From positions 248,001 through 312,000 of the forward strand of contig NZ_JAVAMA010000002.1 of the NCBI RefSeq assembly GCF_030730875.1: a stretch of 64,000 bases of DNA, given 5' to 3'. The translations under genes and the position numbers were made by a program. Within the stretch, counting starts at the first letter, position 1. The number at the start of each line of letters is the position of its first letter. Under the pieces are notes generated by a model that was given only the letters and a program-made list of their open reading frames with translations, ran no database searches and was not told the origin of the DNA. Positions 53,765 to 63,258 of the stretch are shown here, piece after piece. Origin of the DNA: Sphingomonas sp. DG1-23 (lineage in GTDB: Bacteria; Pseudomonadota; Alphaproteobacteria; Sphingomonadales; Sphingomonadaceae).

Positions 53765-54961
53765 ATGCTTTTCGGTATCGATCGGCTCCTTGCGAGTCCT
53801 GAACTTCGCCAACCTCTCGAAGGCAAGCGCGTCGCGTTGCTCGCGCATCCTGCGTCGGTGACCGCGGACCTGACTCATTCGCTCGACGCACTGGTGGCCA
53901 GCGGGGTTAATGTCTCGGCGGTGTTCGGCCCGCAGCACGGCGTGCGCGGCGATCTGCAGGACAATATGATGGAGTCGCCCGATTATACCGATCCGAGCTA
54001 TGGCATGCCGGTGTTCAGCTTGTACGGCGAGGTGCGGCGGCCGACCGGGCAATCGATGGGAACGTTCGACGTCATCCTGATCGACCTGCAGGATGTCGGG
54101 TGCCGGATCTACACCTTCGTCACCACCCTGCTCTACGTGCTCGAGGCGGCGGCGGCGCACGGCAAGGAAGTGTGGGTGCTCGACCGGCCCAATCCGGCGG
54201 GGCGCCCGATCGAGGGGCTGACCCTGCTGCCCGGCTGGGAGAGCTTCGTCGGCGCAGGGCCGATGCCGATGCGCCACGGCATGACGCTGGGCGAAATGGG
54301 CGCTTGGTTCATCGACCATTTCAAGCTCGACCTGCCCTATCGCGTGATCGCGATGGAGGGCTGGGCGCCCGACGCCGGGCCGGGCTTCGGTTGGCCCGCC
54401 GAGCGGCCGTGGATCAATCCGAGCCCCAACGCCGCCAACGTCAACATGGCGCGCGCTTATGCCGGCACGGTGATGATAGAGGGCACGACCCTGTCCGAGG
54501 GGCGGGGGACGACGCGGCCGCTCGAATTGTTCGGCGCGCCGGACGTGGACGCGAAGGCGGTGATCGCCGAGATGCGCCGCCTTGCGCCCGACTGGCTCGC
54601 CGGCTGCACGCTGCGCGACTTCTGGTTCCAGCCGACCTTCCACAAGCATGTCGGGCAGCTTTGCTCGGGCGTGTTCCTCCACGCCGAGGGGCCGGCTTAC
54701 GATCATGCGGCGTTCCGCCCGTGGCGGCTGCAGGCGCTGGGGTTCAAGGCTGTCCGGCGGCTATATCCCGATTATGCTCTGTGGCGCGATTTCCCGTACG
54801 AATATGTCTTCGACAAGCTGGCGATCGACGTGATCAACGGCGGCCCGGGACTGCGCGAATGGGTCGACGATGCCGGAGCGGAAGCGGGCGATCTCGACGC
54901 GATCACTCTGCCGGACGAAGCGGCCTGGGCCGAGGCGCGGCGGGGTTTTCTGTTGTATTGA
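53765..54961 (+). CDS. namZ: DUF1343/NamZ-type exo-beta-N-acetylmuramidase
   Basis: A 398-residue DUF1343 protein. Family hallmarks are FGPQHGVRGDLQDN, VILIDLQDVGCRIYTF, VLDRPNPAGRPIEG, GMTLGEMG and NMARAYAGTVMIEGTTLSEG. NamZ of this family removes terminal N-acetylmuramic acid from peptidoglycan fragments for recycling. There is no signal peptide at the chosen start (ATG 53765), so a cytoplasmic role in recycling is likely. The longer open frame upstream crosses a repeat. Confidence 0.9.
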   Translation: MLFGIDRLLASPELRQPLEGKRVALLAHPASVTADLTHSLDALVASGVNVSAVFGPQHGVRGDLQDNMMESPDYTDPSYGMPVFSLYGEVRRPTGQSMGTFDVILIDLQDVGCRIYTFVTTLLYVLEAAAAHGKEVWVLDRPNPAGRPIEGLTLLPGWESFVGAGPMPMRHGMTLGEMGAWFIDHFKLDLPYRVIAMEGWAPDAGPGFGWPAERPWINPSPNAANVNMARAYAGTVMIEGTTLSEGRGTTRPLELFGAPDVDAKAVIAEMRRLAPDWLAGCTLRDFWFQPTFHKHVGQLCSGVFLHAEGPAYDHAAFRPWRLQALGFKAVRRLYPDYALWRDFPYEYVFDKLAIDVINGGPGLREWVDDAGAEAGDLDAITLPDEAAWAEARRGFLLY

Positions 54962-54966
54962 GAATT

Positions 54967-55124
54967 CCTCCCCGAGCTTTGCTCGGGGAGGGGGACCAGC
55001 GAAGCTGGTGGAGGGGCGCCGCGCAGCGGCGGTGTCCTTCGCGGCGTGCGAGAGCCGCGCCTTCGGCTCGCCCCTCCACCACGCCCTGCGAGCGCGGTCC
55101 CCCTCCCCGAGCAAGCTCGGGGAG
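54967..55124. repeat. Mosaic palindromic repeat (CTCCCCGAGC type), copy B
   Basis: A 158-bp element with the same ends and nested palindromes as 15073-15232 (CCTCCCCGAGC...GCTCGGGGAGG, then GGGGACCAG, with CTGGTGGAGGGG inside). Two full copies in 64 kb show that it is a dispersed family. Confidence 0.85.
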
Positions 55125-55163
55125 GAATTGCGCGGGGCGCGCAATCCGCCTAACCACCCCTCC

Positions 55164-56339
55164 ATGCTGGCGGGGCTTATTTTTGCGATCGAGGAAGCGA
55201 ACGACCGTCCGGGGACGCTCGTCGCGACATTGCCGTTCGGCGGCATGACCTTGCTCGAATATCAGGTGCGGCTGCTCGTCGGCGCGGGGGCCGAGCAAGT
55301 GCTGGTCGCGGTCGGGCGGATGACGCCGGCGTTGCTCGCCGCGGTCGGCCGCGCGGGGAAAGGCGAAGTCGGCGTCGAGATCGTGCGCTCTGCCGAGGAA
55401 GCCGCCGAGAAGATCGAGGAAGGCGCGCGGGTATTGGTGATGGCCGACGGGCTGGTCACCACCGATCCGGTGATGGACCGGATGGGGCATGAAGGCCCAG
55501 AGGCCTTGCTGGTCACCGACGATGCCGGCTCGCCCGCCGCGATCGAGCGGCTCGACATGCGCGATTGCTGGGCGGGGGTGGCGCGAATCTCGGTCGGCCA
55601 GCTCGGCCAGATCGCGCAGATGCCCGAGGATTACGACTTCCAGTCGGCATTGCTCCGCGTCGCGGCGCAATCGGGCGCCGAGCATATTCCGCTGACGGCG
55701 AGCTGGCTGCGCGGCGGTCATGCCGTCGAGCACAGCGCCGAAGGCCTGGCCGCGCGCAACACCGGAGTGCTCGCCGCGCTGACCGAGCGCCGGATCGACT
55801 GGGCCGATCGCTGGGTGTTCACCCGCATCGCGCGGATGGCGCTGCCCGAATTGGTCTCGCGCAATTTCCCCGCCTGGGGATTGCTCGCGATCGGTGGCGT
55901 GCTCGCGCTGCTTTCGCTCGGCGCGATCGGCTATGATTGGGAAGGCACCGGGCTGATCGTCTCCCTGCTCTCTGCGGCCACGCTGGCGACCGGCGGGGCA
56001 ATGGCAGCGCTGCGCGGCGAGGAACGCCGGGCCCGCGGGGTCGAATGGGCGCTGCTGTTGCTGTTCGGCGGAGTCGCTTTGGGCTGCGGCTGGATGGAGC
56101 GGGCGCGGCTCGATACCACCACGCCGCTCGTGCTGGCGCTCGTGGCGCTGGCGGCGCAGTTGCTGATCGAGCGCGCACCGTCGCGCCACCGGCGCTGGTG
56201 GGCGAGCCCTTCGGCGCATCTGCTGCTGCTCACACCCTTCGCCCTGGCCGGAATCGTCCAGTTCGGACTCGCCGCGGTCGCGCTCTATGCGTTCCTGACG
56301 CTCGCCGGAGCGGTTGAGGGCACCCGCGAAAAAGCTTAG
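55164..56339 (+). CDS. Nucleotidyltransferase-like protein fused to a membrane domain
   Basis: A 391-residue protein. Residues ~1-190 have the layout of a sugar-nucleotide transferase (ATLPFGGMTLLEYQVRLLV, then ADGLVTTDPVMDRM), but the family glycine-rich GxGTR loop is not obvious. Residues ~225-385 hold about six hydrophobic helices (NFPAWGLLAIGGVLALLSLG and others). It is uncharacterised; an inner-membrane location is likely. The start ATG 55164 lies just after a repeat. Confidence 0.75.
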   Translation: MLAGLIFAIEEANDRPGTLVATLPFGGMTLLEYQVRLLVGAGAEQVLVAVGRMTPALLAAVGRAGKGEVGVEIVRSAEEAAEKIEEGARVLVMADGLVTTDPVMDRMGHEGPEALLVTDDAGSPAAIERLDMRDCWAGVARISVGQLGQIAQMPEDYDFQSALLRVAAQSGAEHIPLTASWLRGGHAVEHSAEGLAARNTGVLAALTERRIDWADRWVFTRIARMALPELVSRNFPAWGLLAIGGVLALLSLGAIGYDWEGTGLIVSLLSAATLATGGAMAALRGEERRARGVEWALLLLFGGVALGCGWMERARLDTTTPLVLALVALAAQLLIERAPSRHRRWWASPSAHLLLLTPFALAGIVQFGLAAVALYAFLTLAGAVEGTREKA

Positions 56340-56374
56340 CTTCGCTTTAAGGACATTCCGCTAGTTAGAGGTCG

Positions 56375-57490
56375 ATGTCGGATAACCCCGTCGACATAAA
56401 CCCCGGCGCCAATGGCGGCGCCACCCCGCTGCTCGCGTCCGCGACGGCTGCGGAGACGCGCGTCCCGCGTGGACTGGCGGTGGCGATCGAGGATTTCTTC
56501 CTTCCCGACGAGGCGCGACTCGACGAGCGGACGCGCATCGCGCTGGCGCAATTGCTGCGGGCGCTGATCGACACGATCGAGGCGGACATCCGCGAACAGG
56601 GCGCGCAGATACTGAGCGGCCGCGGCGAGAGCCGGCTGGCGGCGTCGGTGCTGCGCACCGAGGCGGGCGTGTTCGAGCGGCTGTTCCTTTCGGGGCTGTT
56701 GCGCGATTCGGCGCTGATGGCAGAGCTGATCGCGCGGGTGCGGCAGGACGCGCTCGCCGCGGCGCTGCCGATGAACGCGCCGGAGGATCCGCGGCGGCCG
56801 AGCCTCGTCAATCGATTCGTTCAGGATCCCGATCGCGCGCGCGCCGGCGGGGCGATGGCAGTGCTGGTGGCGGAGAGCCGGCGCCGCGCCGGTCCCGATG
56901 TGGCACAATTGACCTATACCGACTTGCCCGCCGAGCTGCACCACCGGCTGGTCTGGTGGGTTTCGGCGGCACTCCGCGAACGCATCGGCGACATGGCCGA
57001 CGGCGCGCTTCCGGTGCTCGACCGCGCTCTCTCGGACGCGGCGCAGCGCAGCCTCGCGGCGTATGACGAAGGTGGGCGGCTCGAGGCGGCGGCGATGCGC
57101 TTCGCCGCGGCGATCGACGCGCCGGTGGGGGAATTGCCGCAGTTGCTGGTCGAGGCGCTGGGCGACCGGCGGATCGTATTGTTCATCGCATTGTTCGCGC
57201 ATGCCTTGGGGGTCGGGTACCCGCTCGCCCGCGAGATCGTGCTCGATTCGACCGCCGACCGGCTGTGGCTGGGGCTGCGCGCGCTCGATCTGGGCCGCGC
57301 GACGATCGCGCAGATCGGTTTCGCGCTCTGCGAGGCCGATCCGCGTCGCGACGTCGAGCGTTTCGCCGACCGGCTCGATTCGATCGTGGCGATCCCGGTC
57401 GAGGACGCGCGCGCGGCGATCGCGCCGCTGCGCCTCGACCCCGATTATCGTGCGGCGATGTTGGCTCTGGCCGGGACGAGAGCGGCATGA
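56375..57490 (+). CDS. DUF2336 protein
   Basis: A 371-residue, alpha-helical, cytoplasmic DUF2336 protein. Its blocks include LFLSGLLRDSALMAELIARV, the repeated-helix segment around TYTDLPAELHHRLVWW, and a C-terminal DPDYRAAMLAL. It is preceded by a short gap and overlaps the kinase-like gene by 4 bases (ATGA), implying a shared signalling role. No enzymatic motif is seen. Confidence 0.85.
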   Translation: MSDNPVDINPGANGGATPLLASATAAETRVPRGLAVAIEDFFLPDEARLDERTRIALAQLLRALIDTIEADIREQGAQILSGRGESRLAASVLRTEAGVFERLFLSGLLRDSALMAELIARVRQDALAAALPMNAPEDPRRPSLVNRFVQDPDRARAGGAMAVLVAESRRRAGPDVAQLTYTDLPAELHHRLVWWVSAALRERIGDMADGALPVLDRALSDAAQRSLAAYDEGGRLEAAAMRFAAAIDAPVGELPQLLVEALGDRRIVLFIALFAHALGVGYPLAREIVLDSTADRLWLGLRALDLGRATIAQIGFALCEADPRRDVERFADRLDSIVAIPVEDARAAIAPLRLDPDYRAAMLALAGTRAA

Positions 57491-58884
57491 ACGCGATCGA
57501 TCGCGCGCTTCCCGTCGCCTGCGGACGGCTCGACCGCGAGGGACGGCTGGTCGACGCCGAGCCGCGGCTGGCCGAGCTCAATGCGCGGGCGGGCGGCGAA
57601 CCCGGCGCGCCGCTGGCGGTGCCGCAGATCGCCACGCTGGCGCGGCTGGCGCAGCGGCTGGGCATTGCGATCTCGCGCAACGTGGTTGCCGCCGATGGCG
57701 ACGACGATCTCGATTTGTGGGTCCGCGCCGAGCCCGAGGAGGGCGGGGTGCGGCTCGAAGTGAGCGGCTGGCGGCAGCGCCCCGCGTGGCGCGCGACTGC
57801 GAGCGAATTCGAGCGCGAAGGCGATTTCTTCCGCTCGGCCGCCGACTGGCTGTGGGAAACCGACGCGTCGCTGCGCATCACCTTCCTGTCGATCGAGGCG
57901 GGCGACCGCTATGGCTTCGAGTCGAGCGCGATGCTGGGCCAGCCGCTGACCCGGTTGTTCCGGCTCGAGCAGGACGAGAGCGGCAATCTGCCGATCCTCG
58001 ACGCGGTCGCGGCGCAGGCGCAGTTCGACGGGCAGAAGGCCGAGATCCGCGGCACCGGGCGGATGGCGCGGCTCGCCGCGACGCCGCGCAGCGACCCTGG
58101 CGGGCGCTTTGCAGGCTTTGTCGGCGCGACGCACATGCTCGACGCGCCGCTGCCGCCCGGGCCCGGTCCCGACGCGCCCTTGCCGGCACCCGCGGCGGCG
58201 TTCGGCGGGTTTCCCGATTCGTTCAGCCAACGGCTCGATCGCGCGCTGCGCGGCCCGCTCGGCAAGATCATCGCCAATGCCGACAGCATCAGCGCGCAGC
58301 TCGATGGGCCGCTCAAGCCTGATTATGCCGAATATGCCAGCGACATCGCCAATGCCGGCCGGCACCTGCTCGGGCTGGTCGAGGACCTGGTCGACCTGCA
58401 GGCGATCGAGCGCGAGGATTTCGCGATTGCGCTCGAGCCGATCGACCTCGCCGACGTGGCGCGGCGGGCATCGGGACTGCTCGGCGTGCGTGCGGCGCAA
58501 TCCGAAGTCCGGATCGACAGGCCGGCGGCCGACGAGACCTTGCCGGCGACCGGCGAATTCCGCCGTGCGCTGCAGGTTCTGGTCAATCTGATCGGCAATG
58601 CGGTGCGCTATTCGCCGCCCGAGGCGATGGTGTGGATCCGGCTCGAGCGCGACGGCGACAAGGCCTGCGTGATCGTCGCCGATCAGGGCAAGGGCATCGC
58701 ACTGGAGGATCAGGCCCGGATCTTCGAGAAGTTCGGCCGGGTCGACGACAGCGAGCCGGGCGGCTCGGGCCTCGGCCTGTATATCGCGCGGCGGCTTGCC
58801 CGGGCGATGGGCGGCGACCTCAGCGTCGACAGCGCGCCGGGGATGGGCGCGCGGTTCGTCTTCTCGCTCCCCTGGCGGGGGTGA
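57487..58884 (+). CDS. Histidine-kinase-like protein lacking the phosphoacceptor histidine
   Basis: A 465-residue protein. An N-terminal PAS-like region (LWETDASLRITFLSIEAGDRYG near residue 120) is followed by a HisKA-like helix and an intact HATPase domain: NLIGNAVRYSP, DQGKGIALED and GGSGLGLYIAR. In the HisKA block LDRALRGPL (250-258), the position of the phosphoacceptor histidine (H-E-L-R-x-P-L) is Arg252. It may therefore phosphorylate or regulate another protein in trans. Start ATG 57487 overlaps the DUF2336 stop. Confidence 0.85.
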   Translation: MNAIDRALPVACGRLDREGRLVDAEPRLAELNARAGGEPGAPLAVPQIATLARLAQRLGIAISRNVVAADGDDDLDLWVRAEPEEGGVRLEVSGWRQRPAWRATASEFEREGDFFRSAADWLWETDASLRITFLSIEAGDRYGFESSAMLGQPLTRLFRLEQDESGNLPILDAVAAQAQFDGQKAEIRGTGRMARLAATPRSDPGGRFAGFVGATHMLDAPLPPGPGPDAPLPAPAAAFGGFPDSFSQRLDRALRGPLGKIIANADSISAQLDGPLKPDYAEYASDIANAGRHLLGLVEDLVDLQAIEREDFAIALEPIDLADVARRASGLLGVRAAQSEVRIDRPAADETLPATGEFRRALQVLVNLIGNAVRYSPPEAMVWIRLERDGDKACVIVADQGKGIALEDQARIFEKFGRVDDSEPGGSGLGLYIARRLARAMGGDLSVDSAPGMGARFVFSLPWRG

Positions 58885-58923
58885 GCGAGGCGCCCGCCGG
58901 GACCGGCAGGCGCCTCATTATGG

Positions 58924-59244
58924 TCAGCGACGGCGGCAGACGGTCACGCGGTGGCCGCGGCGCCATTCGTTCCAGCAGACGCGGCGCGCACGGTGGCCGC
59001 GATAATAACGACCGCGGTCATAGCCGCGTCCGCGATCCCAATGGCGCCGATCGCGGCGGTCCCAGCGATCGCGACGCTCCCAACGGTCGCGGTCGCGATA
59101 GCGATAGCCGTCGCGATAGCCATAACCATAATCCTGAACGGCGGCGCTCGCGCTGACGACGGTAACCGGCGCGGCGCTGGCGGTGGTGCCGGCGATGCCG
59201 GTGACGGCGAGCGCGGCGGCGGCGATGATCTTGGCAATCTTCAT
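58924..59244 (-). CDS. Small secreted Arg/Tyr/Asp-rich protein
   Basis: A 106-residue protein. The signal peptide MKIAKIIAAAALAVTGIAG ends at ASA (about residue 24). The mature part is low-complexity, with repeated YRDR, WERRDRW and RYYRGHR runs, and ends in CWNEWRRGHRVTVC, a possible disulfide. The start is ATG 59244, after GAGAGGACC. Such basic repeat proteins are common in sphingomonad periplasms; function is unknown. Confidence 0.75.
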   Translation of the reverse strand: MKIAKIIAAAALAVTGIAGTTASAAPVTVVSASAAVQDYGYGYRDGYRYRDRDRWERRDRWDRRDRRHWDRGRGYDRGRYYRGHRARRVCWNEWRRGHRVTVCRRR

Positions 59245-59370
59245 CACAGGGTCCTCTCTTTATCCCGCAGACCGAAGATTAGCCGGCATTACGCTTCGCG
59301 TTGCTGAATCGACTTGTAGTCTCCGGTACAGGTTCTGGCCTCGGCCATTGGTTCGGCTTATGCCCCGGCG

Positions 59371-60234
59371 ATGGTTCGCCCGCATCTGCCGCTCAATGCC
59401 CTGCGTGCGTTCGAGGCCTCGGCACGCCATCTTTCCTTCACCCGCGCCGCGATCGAATTGTGCGTGACCCAGGCAGCGGTGAGCCACCAGATCAAGGCGC
59501 TGGAGACGCGGCTGGGCGTGCAATTGTTTCGCCGGCTGCCGCGCGGGCTGGCGCTGACCGATGAAGGCGTGGCGCTCCAGCCGGCTTTGGCCGAGAGCTT
59601 CGATCGGATCGCCGAACTGGTCGAGGGGATCGCCGGCGGCGAGGCGACGCAATTGCTGTCGGTGGCGGCGGTGGGGACCTTCGCCACCGGCTGGCTGCTG
59701 CCGCGGCTGCCGGCGTTCCGCGCCGCGCATCCGCGAGTCGATCTGCGGCTGTTCACCAACAACAACCGGGTCGACCTGGCGGGCGAGGGGCTCGATCTGG
59801 CGATCCGCTTCGGCGACGGCGCGTGGCATGCGACCGAGGCCGTGCCGCTGATCGCGGCGCCATTGACTCCCTTGTGCACGCCGGCGCTGGCGCGAGGACT
59901 TGGCGAGCCGGAGGACTTATTGAGGGCGCCGCTGCTGCGTTCCTATCGTGCCGACGAATGGCAGCGCTGGTTCGAGGCGGCCGGAGTCGCGGCGCCGACG
60001 CTGAAGGGGCCGGTATTCGATTCGTCGCTGGCGATGGCCGAGGCGGCGATGCAGGGGGCGGGCGTGGCGCTGGCACCGGCAGCGATGCTGGGCCGGGCAT
60101 TGGACGACGGGGCGCTGGTGCGGCCGTTCGCGCTCGAAGTGGCGACGGGGCGCTATTGGCTGACCTGGCTCAAGTCGCGGGTGCCGAGCCCGGCGATGGC
60201 GGCGTTTCGGGACTGGATCGAAGGCGAGGTTTGA
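59371..60234 (+). CDS. LysR-family regulator, GcvA/AmpR type
   Basis: A 287-residue LysR regulator. The N-terminal winged helix is LNALRAFEASARHLSFTRAA, then ELCVTQAAVSHQIKALETRL (residues ~8-47), and the effector domain follows. The sequence is closest in pattern to GcvA/AmpR. The target is unknown; it is divergent from the small secreted protein, which might be regulated by it. Confidence 0.9.
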   Translation: MVRPHLPLNALRAFEASARHLSFTRAAIELCVTQAAVSHQIKALETRLGVQLFRRLPRGLALTDEGVALQPALAESFDRIAELVEGIAGGEATQLLSVAAVGTFATGWLLPRLPAFRAAHPRVDLRLFTNNNRVDLAGEGLDLAIRFGDGAWHATEAVPLIAAPLTPLCTPALARGLGEPEDLLRAPLLRSYRADEWQRWFEAAGVAAPTLKGPVFDSSLAMAEAAMQGAGVALAPAAMLGRALDDGALVRPFALEVATGRYWLTWLKSRVPSPAMAAFRDWIEGEV

Positions 60235-60269
60235 TCCCCTCCCAGGGTCCCTATTCAATAAGCCCCGTA

Positions 60270-60437
60270 CGTCATCCCGGATGTTAGGCTTTCCCGGAAA
60301 ACCGCAGGTTTTACGTTGGAAAGCCTTGCAGTCCGGGATCCACTGCGCCGCTGGATATTTGTGGCACGGTGGATCCCGGACAGCTCGATTTTCTGATCAA
60401 ATCAGAGGTTTGAAGAAAATCGGCTTCCGGGATGACG
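60270..60437. repeat. Dispersed inverted-repeat element (GTCATCCCGG...CCGGGATGAC)
   Basis: The ends CGTCATCCCGGA and TCCGGGATGACGG are inverted complements, with an inner GGATCCACTG / GTGGATCCCGG pair. It is related to 2505-2610 and 53586-53693, and fills the gap between the LysR gene and the convergent gltA. Confidence 0.75.
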
Positions 60438-60478
60438 GCAAATGAGTTCAGCCCCTGGGAGGGGCTTTCAGAACAGGC

Positions 60479-61762
60479 TCAGCGCTGGCCGACGGGGATA
60501 TAATCGCGCTGGGTGGGGCCGGTGTAGAGCTGGCGCGGGCGGCCGATCTTCTGCTCGGGATCCGAGATCATCTCGTTCCATTGCGCGACCCAGCCGACGG
60601 TGCGGGCGAGCGCGAACAATGCGGTGAACATCGTCGTCGGGAAGCCGATCGCCGACAGGATCACGCCCGAATAGAAATCGACGTTCGGGAACAACTTCTT
60701 CTCGACGAAATAATCGTCCTTGAGCGCCATTTCCTCGAGCTGGAGTGCGACTTCGAACACCGGATCGTTGACCTTCAGCGCCTCGAACACTTCGCGCACG
60801 GTCTTTTGCATCACGGTCGCGCGCGGATCGTAATTCTTGTAGACGCGATGGCCGAAGCCCATCAGGCGGAACGGATCGTTCTTGTCCTTGGCGCGGGCGA
60901 TGAACTCGGGGATGCGCTCGGGGCGGCCGATCTCATGCAGCATGTTGAGCGCGGCCTCGTTGGCGCCGCCATGCGCCGGACCCCACAGGCAGGCGATGCC
61001 CGCCGCGATGCACGCGAACGGGTTCGCGCCCGACGAGCCGGCGAGCCGCACGGTCGAGGTCGAGGCGTTCTGCTCGTGATCGGCGTGGAGGATGAAGATG
61101 CGGTCGAGCGCGCGCTCGATCACCGGATTGACGACATATTCCTCGGCCGGGACGCCGAAGGTCATGCGCAGGAAATTGCCGGTGTAGGACAGGCTGTTGT
61201 CGGGATAGAGGAACGGCTGGCCGACGCTGTATTTGTACGCCATCGCCGCGATCGTCGGCATCTTGGCGATCAGCCGGTGCGACGCGATCATGCGCTGCTT
61301 GGGATCGGTGATGTCGGTCGAATCGTGATAGAAGGCCGAGAGCGCGCCCGCGACGCCGCACATCACCGCCATCGGATGCGCATCGCGACGGAAGCCGCGA
61401 TAGAAGGTCGCGAGCTGCTCGTGCAGCATGGTGTGGCGGGTGATCGTGGTGTTGAAGCTGGCGAGCTCGCTTTCGTTCGGCAATTCGCCGTTGAGCAGCA
61501 GATACGCGACTTCCATGAAGCTCGACTGCTCGGCGAGCTGGCCGATCGGATAGCCGCGATGGAGCAGCACGCCCTCGTCGCCATCGATATAGGTCAGCCC
61601 CGATTCGCAGCTCGCGGTGGAGGTGAAGCCGGGATCGTAGGTGAACTTGCCGGTCTGGGCGTAGAGCTTGCGGATGTCGACGACGTCCGGGCCGACGCTG
61701 CCCGTGAGGATCGGGTATTCGACTTCCTTACCCGGAACCTGAAGCTTCGCGGTATCGCTCAT
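60479..61762 (-). CDS. gltA: Citrate synthase
   Basis: A 427-residue type II (NADH-sensitive hexamer type) citrate synthase. It has the active-site histidine regions [20 protein letters not shown] and [12 protein letters not shown], plus [13 protein letters not shown] and the catalytic aspartate in NVDFYSG. Condenses acetyl-CoA and oxaloacetate. It starts at ATG 61762, 25 bases after the gltX stop, and probably follows it in one transcript. Confidence 0.97.
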   Translation of the reverse strand: MSDTAKLQVPGKEVEYPILTGSVGPDVVDIRKLYAQTGKFTYDPGFTSTASCESGLTYIDGDEGVLLHRGYPIGQLAEQSSFMEVAYLLLNGELPNESELASFNTTITRHTMLHEQLATFYRGFRRDAHPMAVMCGVAGALSAFYHDSTDITDPKQRMIASHRLIAKMPTIAAMAYKYSVGQPFLYPDNSLSYTGNFLRMTFGVPAEEYVVNPVIERALDRIFILHADHEQNASTSTVRLAGSSGANPFACIAAGIACLWGPAHGGANEAALNMLHEIGRPERIPEFIARAKDKNDPFRLMGFGHRVYKNYDPRATVMQKTVREVFEALKVNDPVFEVALQLEEMALKDDYFVEKKLFPNVDFYSGVILSAIGFPTTMFTALFALARTVGWVAQWNEMISDPEQKIGRPRQLYTGPTQRDYIPVGQR

Positions 61763-61787
61763 AAACGTCGTCCTTGTTGGGCCCGGA

Positions 61788-63230
61788 TCAGGCGGGCTTG
61801 GTCATTTGATCGGCGATGCGGGCCAGGCTTTCCTCCCGCCCCAGCAACGCCAGAACGTCGAAGATGCCCGGAGAGGTGCGTCGCCCGACCAATGCGGCGC
61901 GCAAAGGCTGCGCGACCGCGCCGAGCTTGACTCCCGCATCGCCGGCGACGGTCCGTACCGCCGCTTCGAGCGCCTCCGTATCCCAGCTTCCCGCCGCGTC
62001 AAGCGCGACATGGATCCGAAACAAAAGCGTGGGCGCCTCGCCTTCGAGCAAAGCCCTGGCCCCCTCGTCGAGTTCCAGCGGGCGTGTCCTGAAAAGAAAC
62101 ATGGCGCCATCGGCAATCTCGTTGAGATTGGCCGCGCGCGGCTTCAGCGAAGGCATCGCCGCCTCGAGCAGCGTCGACTGCGATTCCGAAAGTTCGAAAG
62201 GCAGCCGCTTCGCGACGAGCCCGGTGAGGCGGGAATCGTCGGTCGCGCGGATATAATGGCCGTTGAGATGCTCGAGCTTCTTGAGGTCGAAGCGCGAGGG
62301 GCTCCTGCCGACCCCGGCGAGATCGAACCATTCGACTGCCTGTTCGCGGCTGATGATCTCGTCGTCGCCATGCCCCCAGCCGAGCCGGAGGAGATAATTG
62401 GAAACCGCCTCGGGAAGCAGCCCGAGATCGTCGCGATACTCATCGACCGCGACGGCGTTCTTGCGCTTCGACATCTTGGTGCCGTCGGGATTGAAGATCA
62501 GCGGGATGTGCGCATAGACCGGCTCGTCCCAGCCCCCCTCTATCGCGTTCATGGCGCGATAGATCGGCAACTGGCGGAACGCGTTGTTGAGATGGTCGTC
62601 GCCGCGGATGACATGGGTGACGCCCATGTCGTGATCGTCGACCACCACCGCGAGCATATAGGTCGGGGTGCCGTCCGAGCGGAGCAGGACCATGTCGTCG
62701 AGCTCGCTATTGTTGACGGTGACCGGCCCCTGGACCTGATCCTGGATCGTGACGCTGCCTTCGCGCGGCGCCTTGAGGCGGAGGACGAAGGGGGCGCCCT
62801 CGGGCGCCTCGCTTTCGTCGCGATCGCGCCAGCGGCCGTCATAGCGCAAAGGCTGCTTGTTGGCGCGCTGCTCCGCCCGCATCGCCTCGAGCTCCTCGGC
62901 CGTGGCGAAGCATTTATAGGCGTGGCCGCCCGCGAGCATCGCATGCGCGACCTCGGCGTGACGCGCGGCGCGCGCGAACTGATAGACTTCGTCGCCATCC
63001 CAATCGAGGCCGAGCCAGCGCATCCCGTCGAGGATCGCCGCGATCGCCGGCTCGGTCGAGCGCGCACGATCGGTATCCTCGATCCGCAGCAGGAACTTGC
63101 CGCCATGATGACGGGCGAACAGCAAATTGAACAAGGCCGTGCGGGCGCCGCCGATATGGAGGAACCCGGTGGGGGACGGCGCGAAACGGGTGACGACGGG
63201 CTTGCCGCCGGTATCAGATGTTGCGCTCAA
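61788..63230 (-). CDS. gltX: Glutamyl-tRNA synthetase
   Basis: A 480-residue class I synthetase. HIGH motif is [20 protein letters not shown] near residue 19, KMSKS motif [11 protein letters not shown] near 250, and the anticodon-binding C-terminus is complete. TTG 63230 ([18 protein letters not shown]) is the likely start; the open frame reaches GTG 63290 but that would overlap comEC. Alphaproteobacteria often carry two gltX copies with different tRNA preference, so it may also charge tRNA-Gln. Confidence 0.95.
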   Translation of the reverse strand: MSATSDTGGKPVVTRFAPSPTGFLHIGGARTALFNLLFARHHGGKFLLRIEDTDRARSTEPAIAAILDGMRWLGLDWDGDEVYQFARAARHAEVAHAMLAGGHAYKCFATAEELEAMRAEQRANKQPLRYDGRWRDRDESEAPEGAPFVLRLKAPREGSVTIQDQVQGPVTVNNSELDDMVLLRSDGTPTYMLAVVVDDHDMGVTHVIRGDDHLNNAFRQLPIYRAMNAIEGGWDEPVYAHIPLIFNPDGTKMSKRKNAVAVDEYRDDLGLLPEAVSNYLLRLGWGHGDDEIISREQAVEWFDLAGVGRSPSRFDLKKLEHLNGHYIRATDDSRLTGLVAKRLPFELSESQSTLLEAAMPSLKPRAANLNEIADGAMFLFRTRPLELDEGARALLEGEAPTLLFRIHVALDAAGSWDTEALEAAVRTVAGDAGVKLGAVAQPLRAALVGRRTSPGIFDVLALLGREESLARIADQMTKPA

Positions 63231-63258
63231 CCGCGCGTGCTCCCAGACTGTAAAATCG

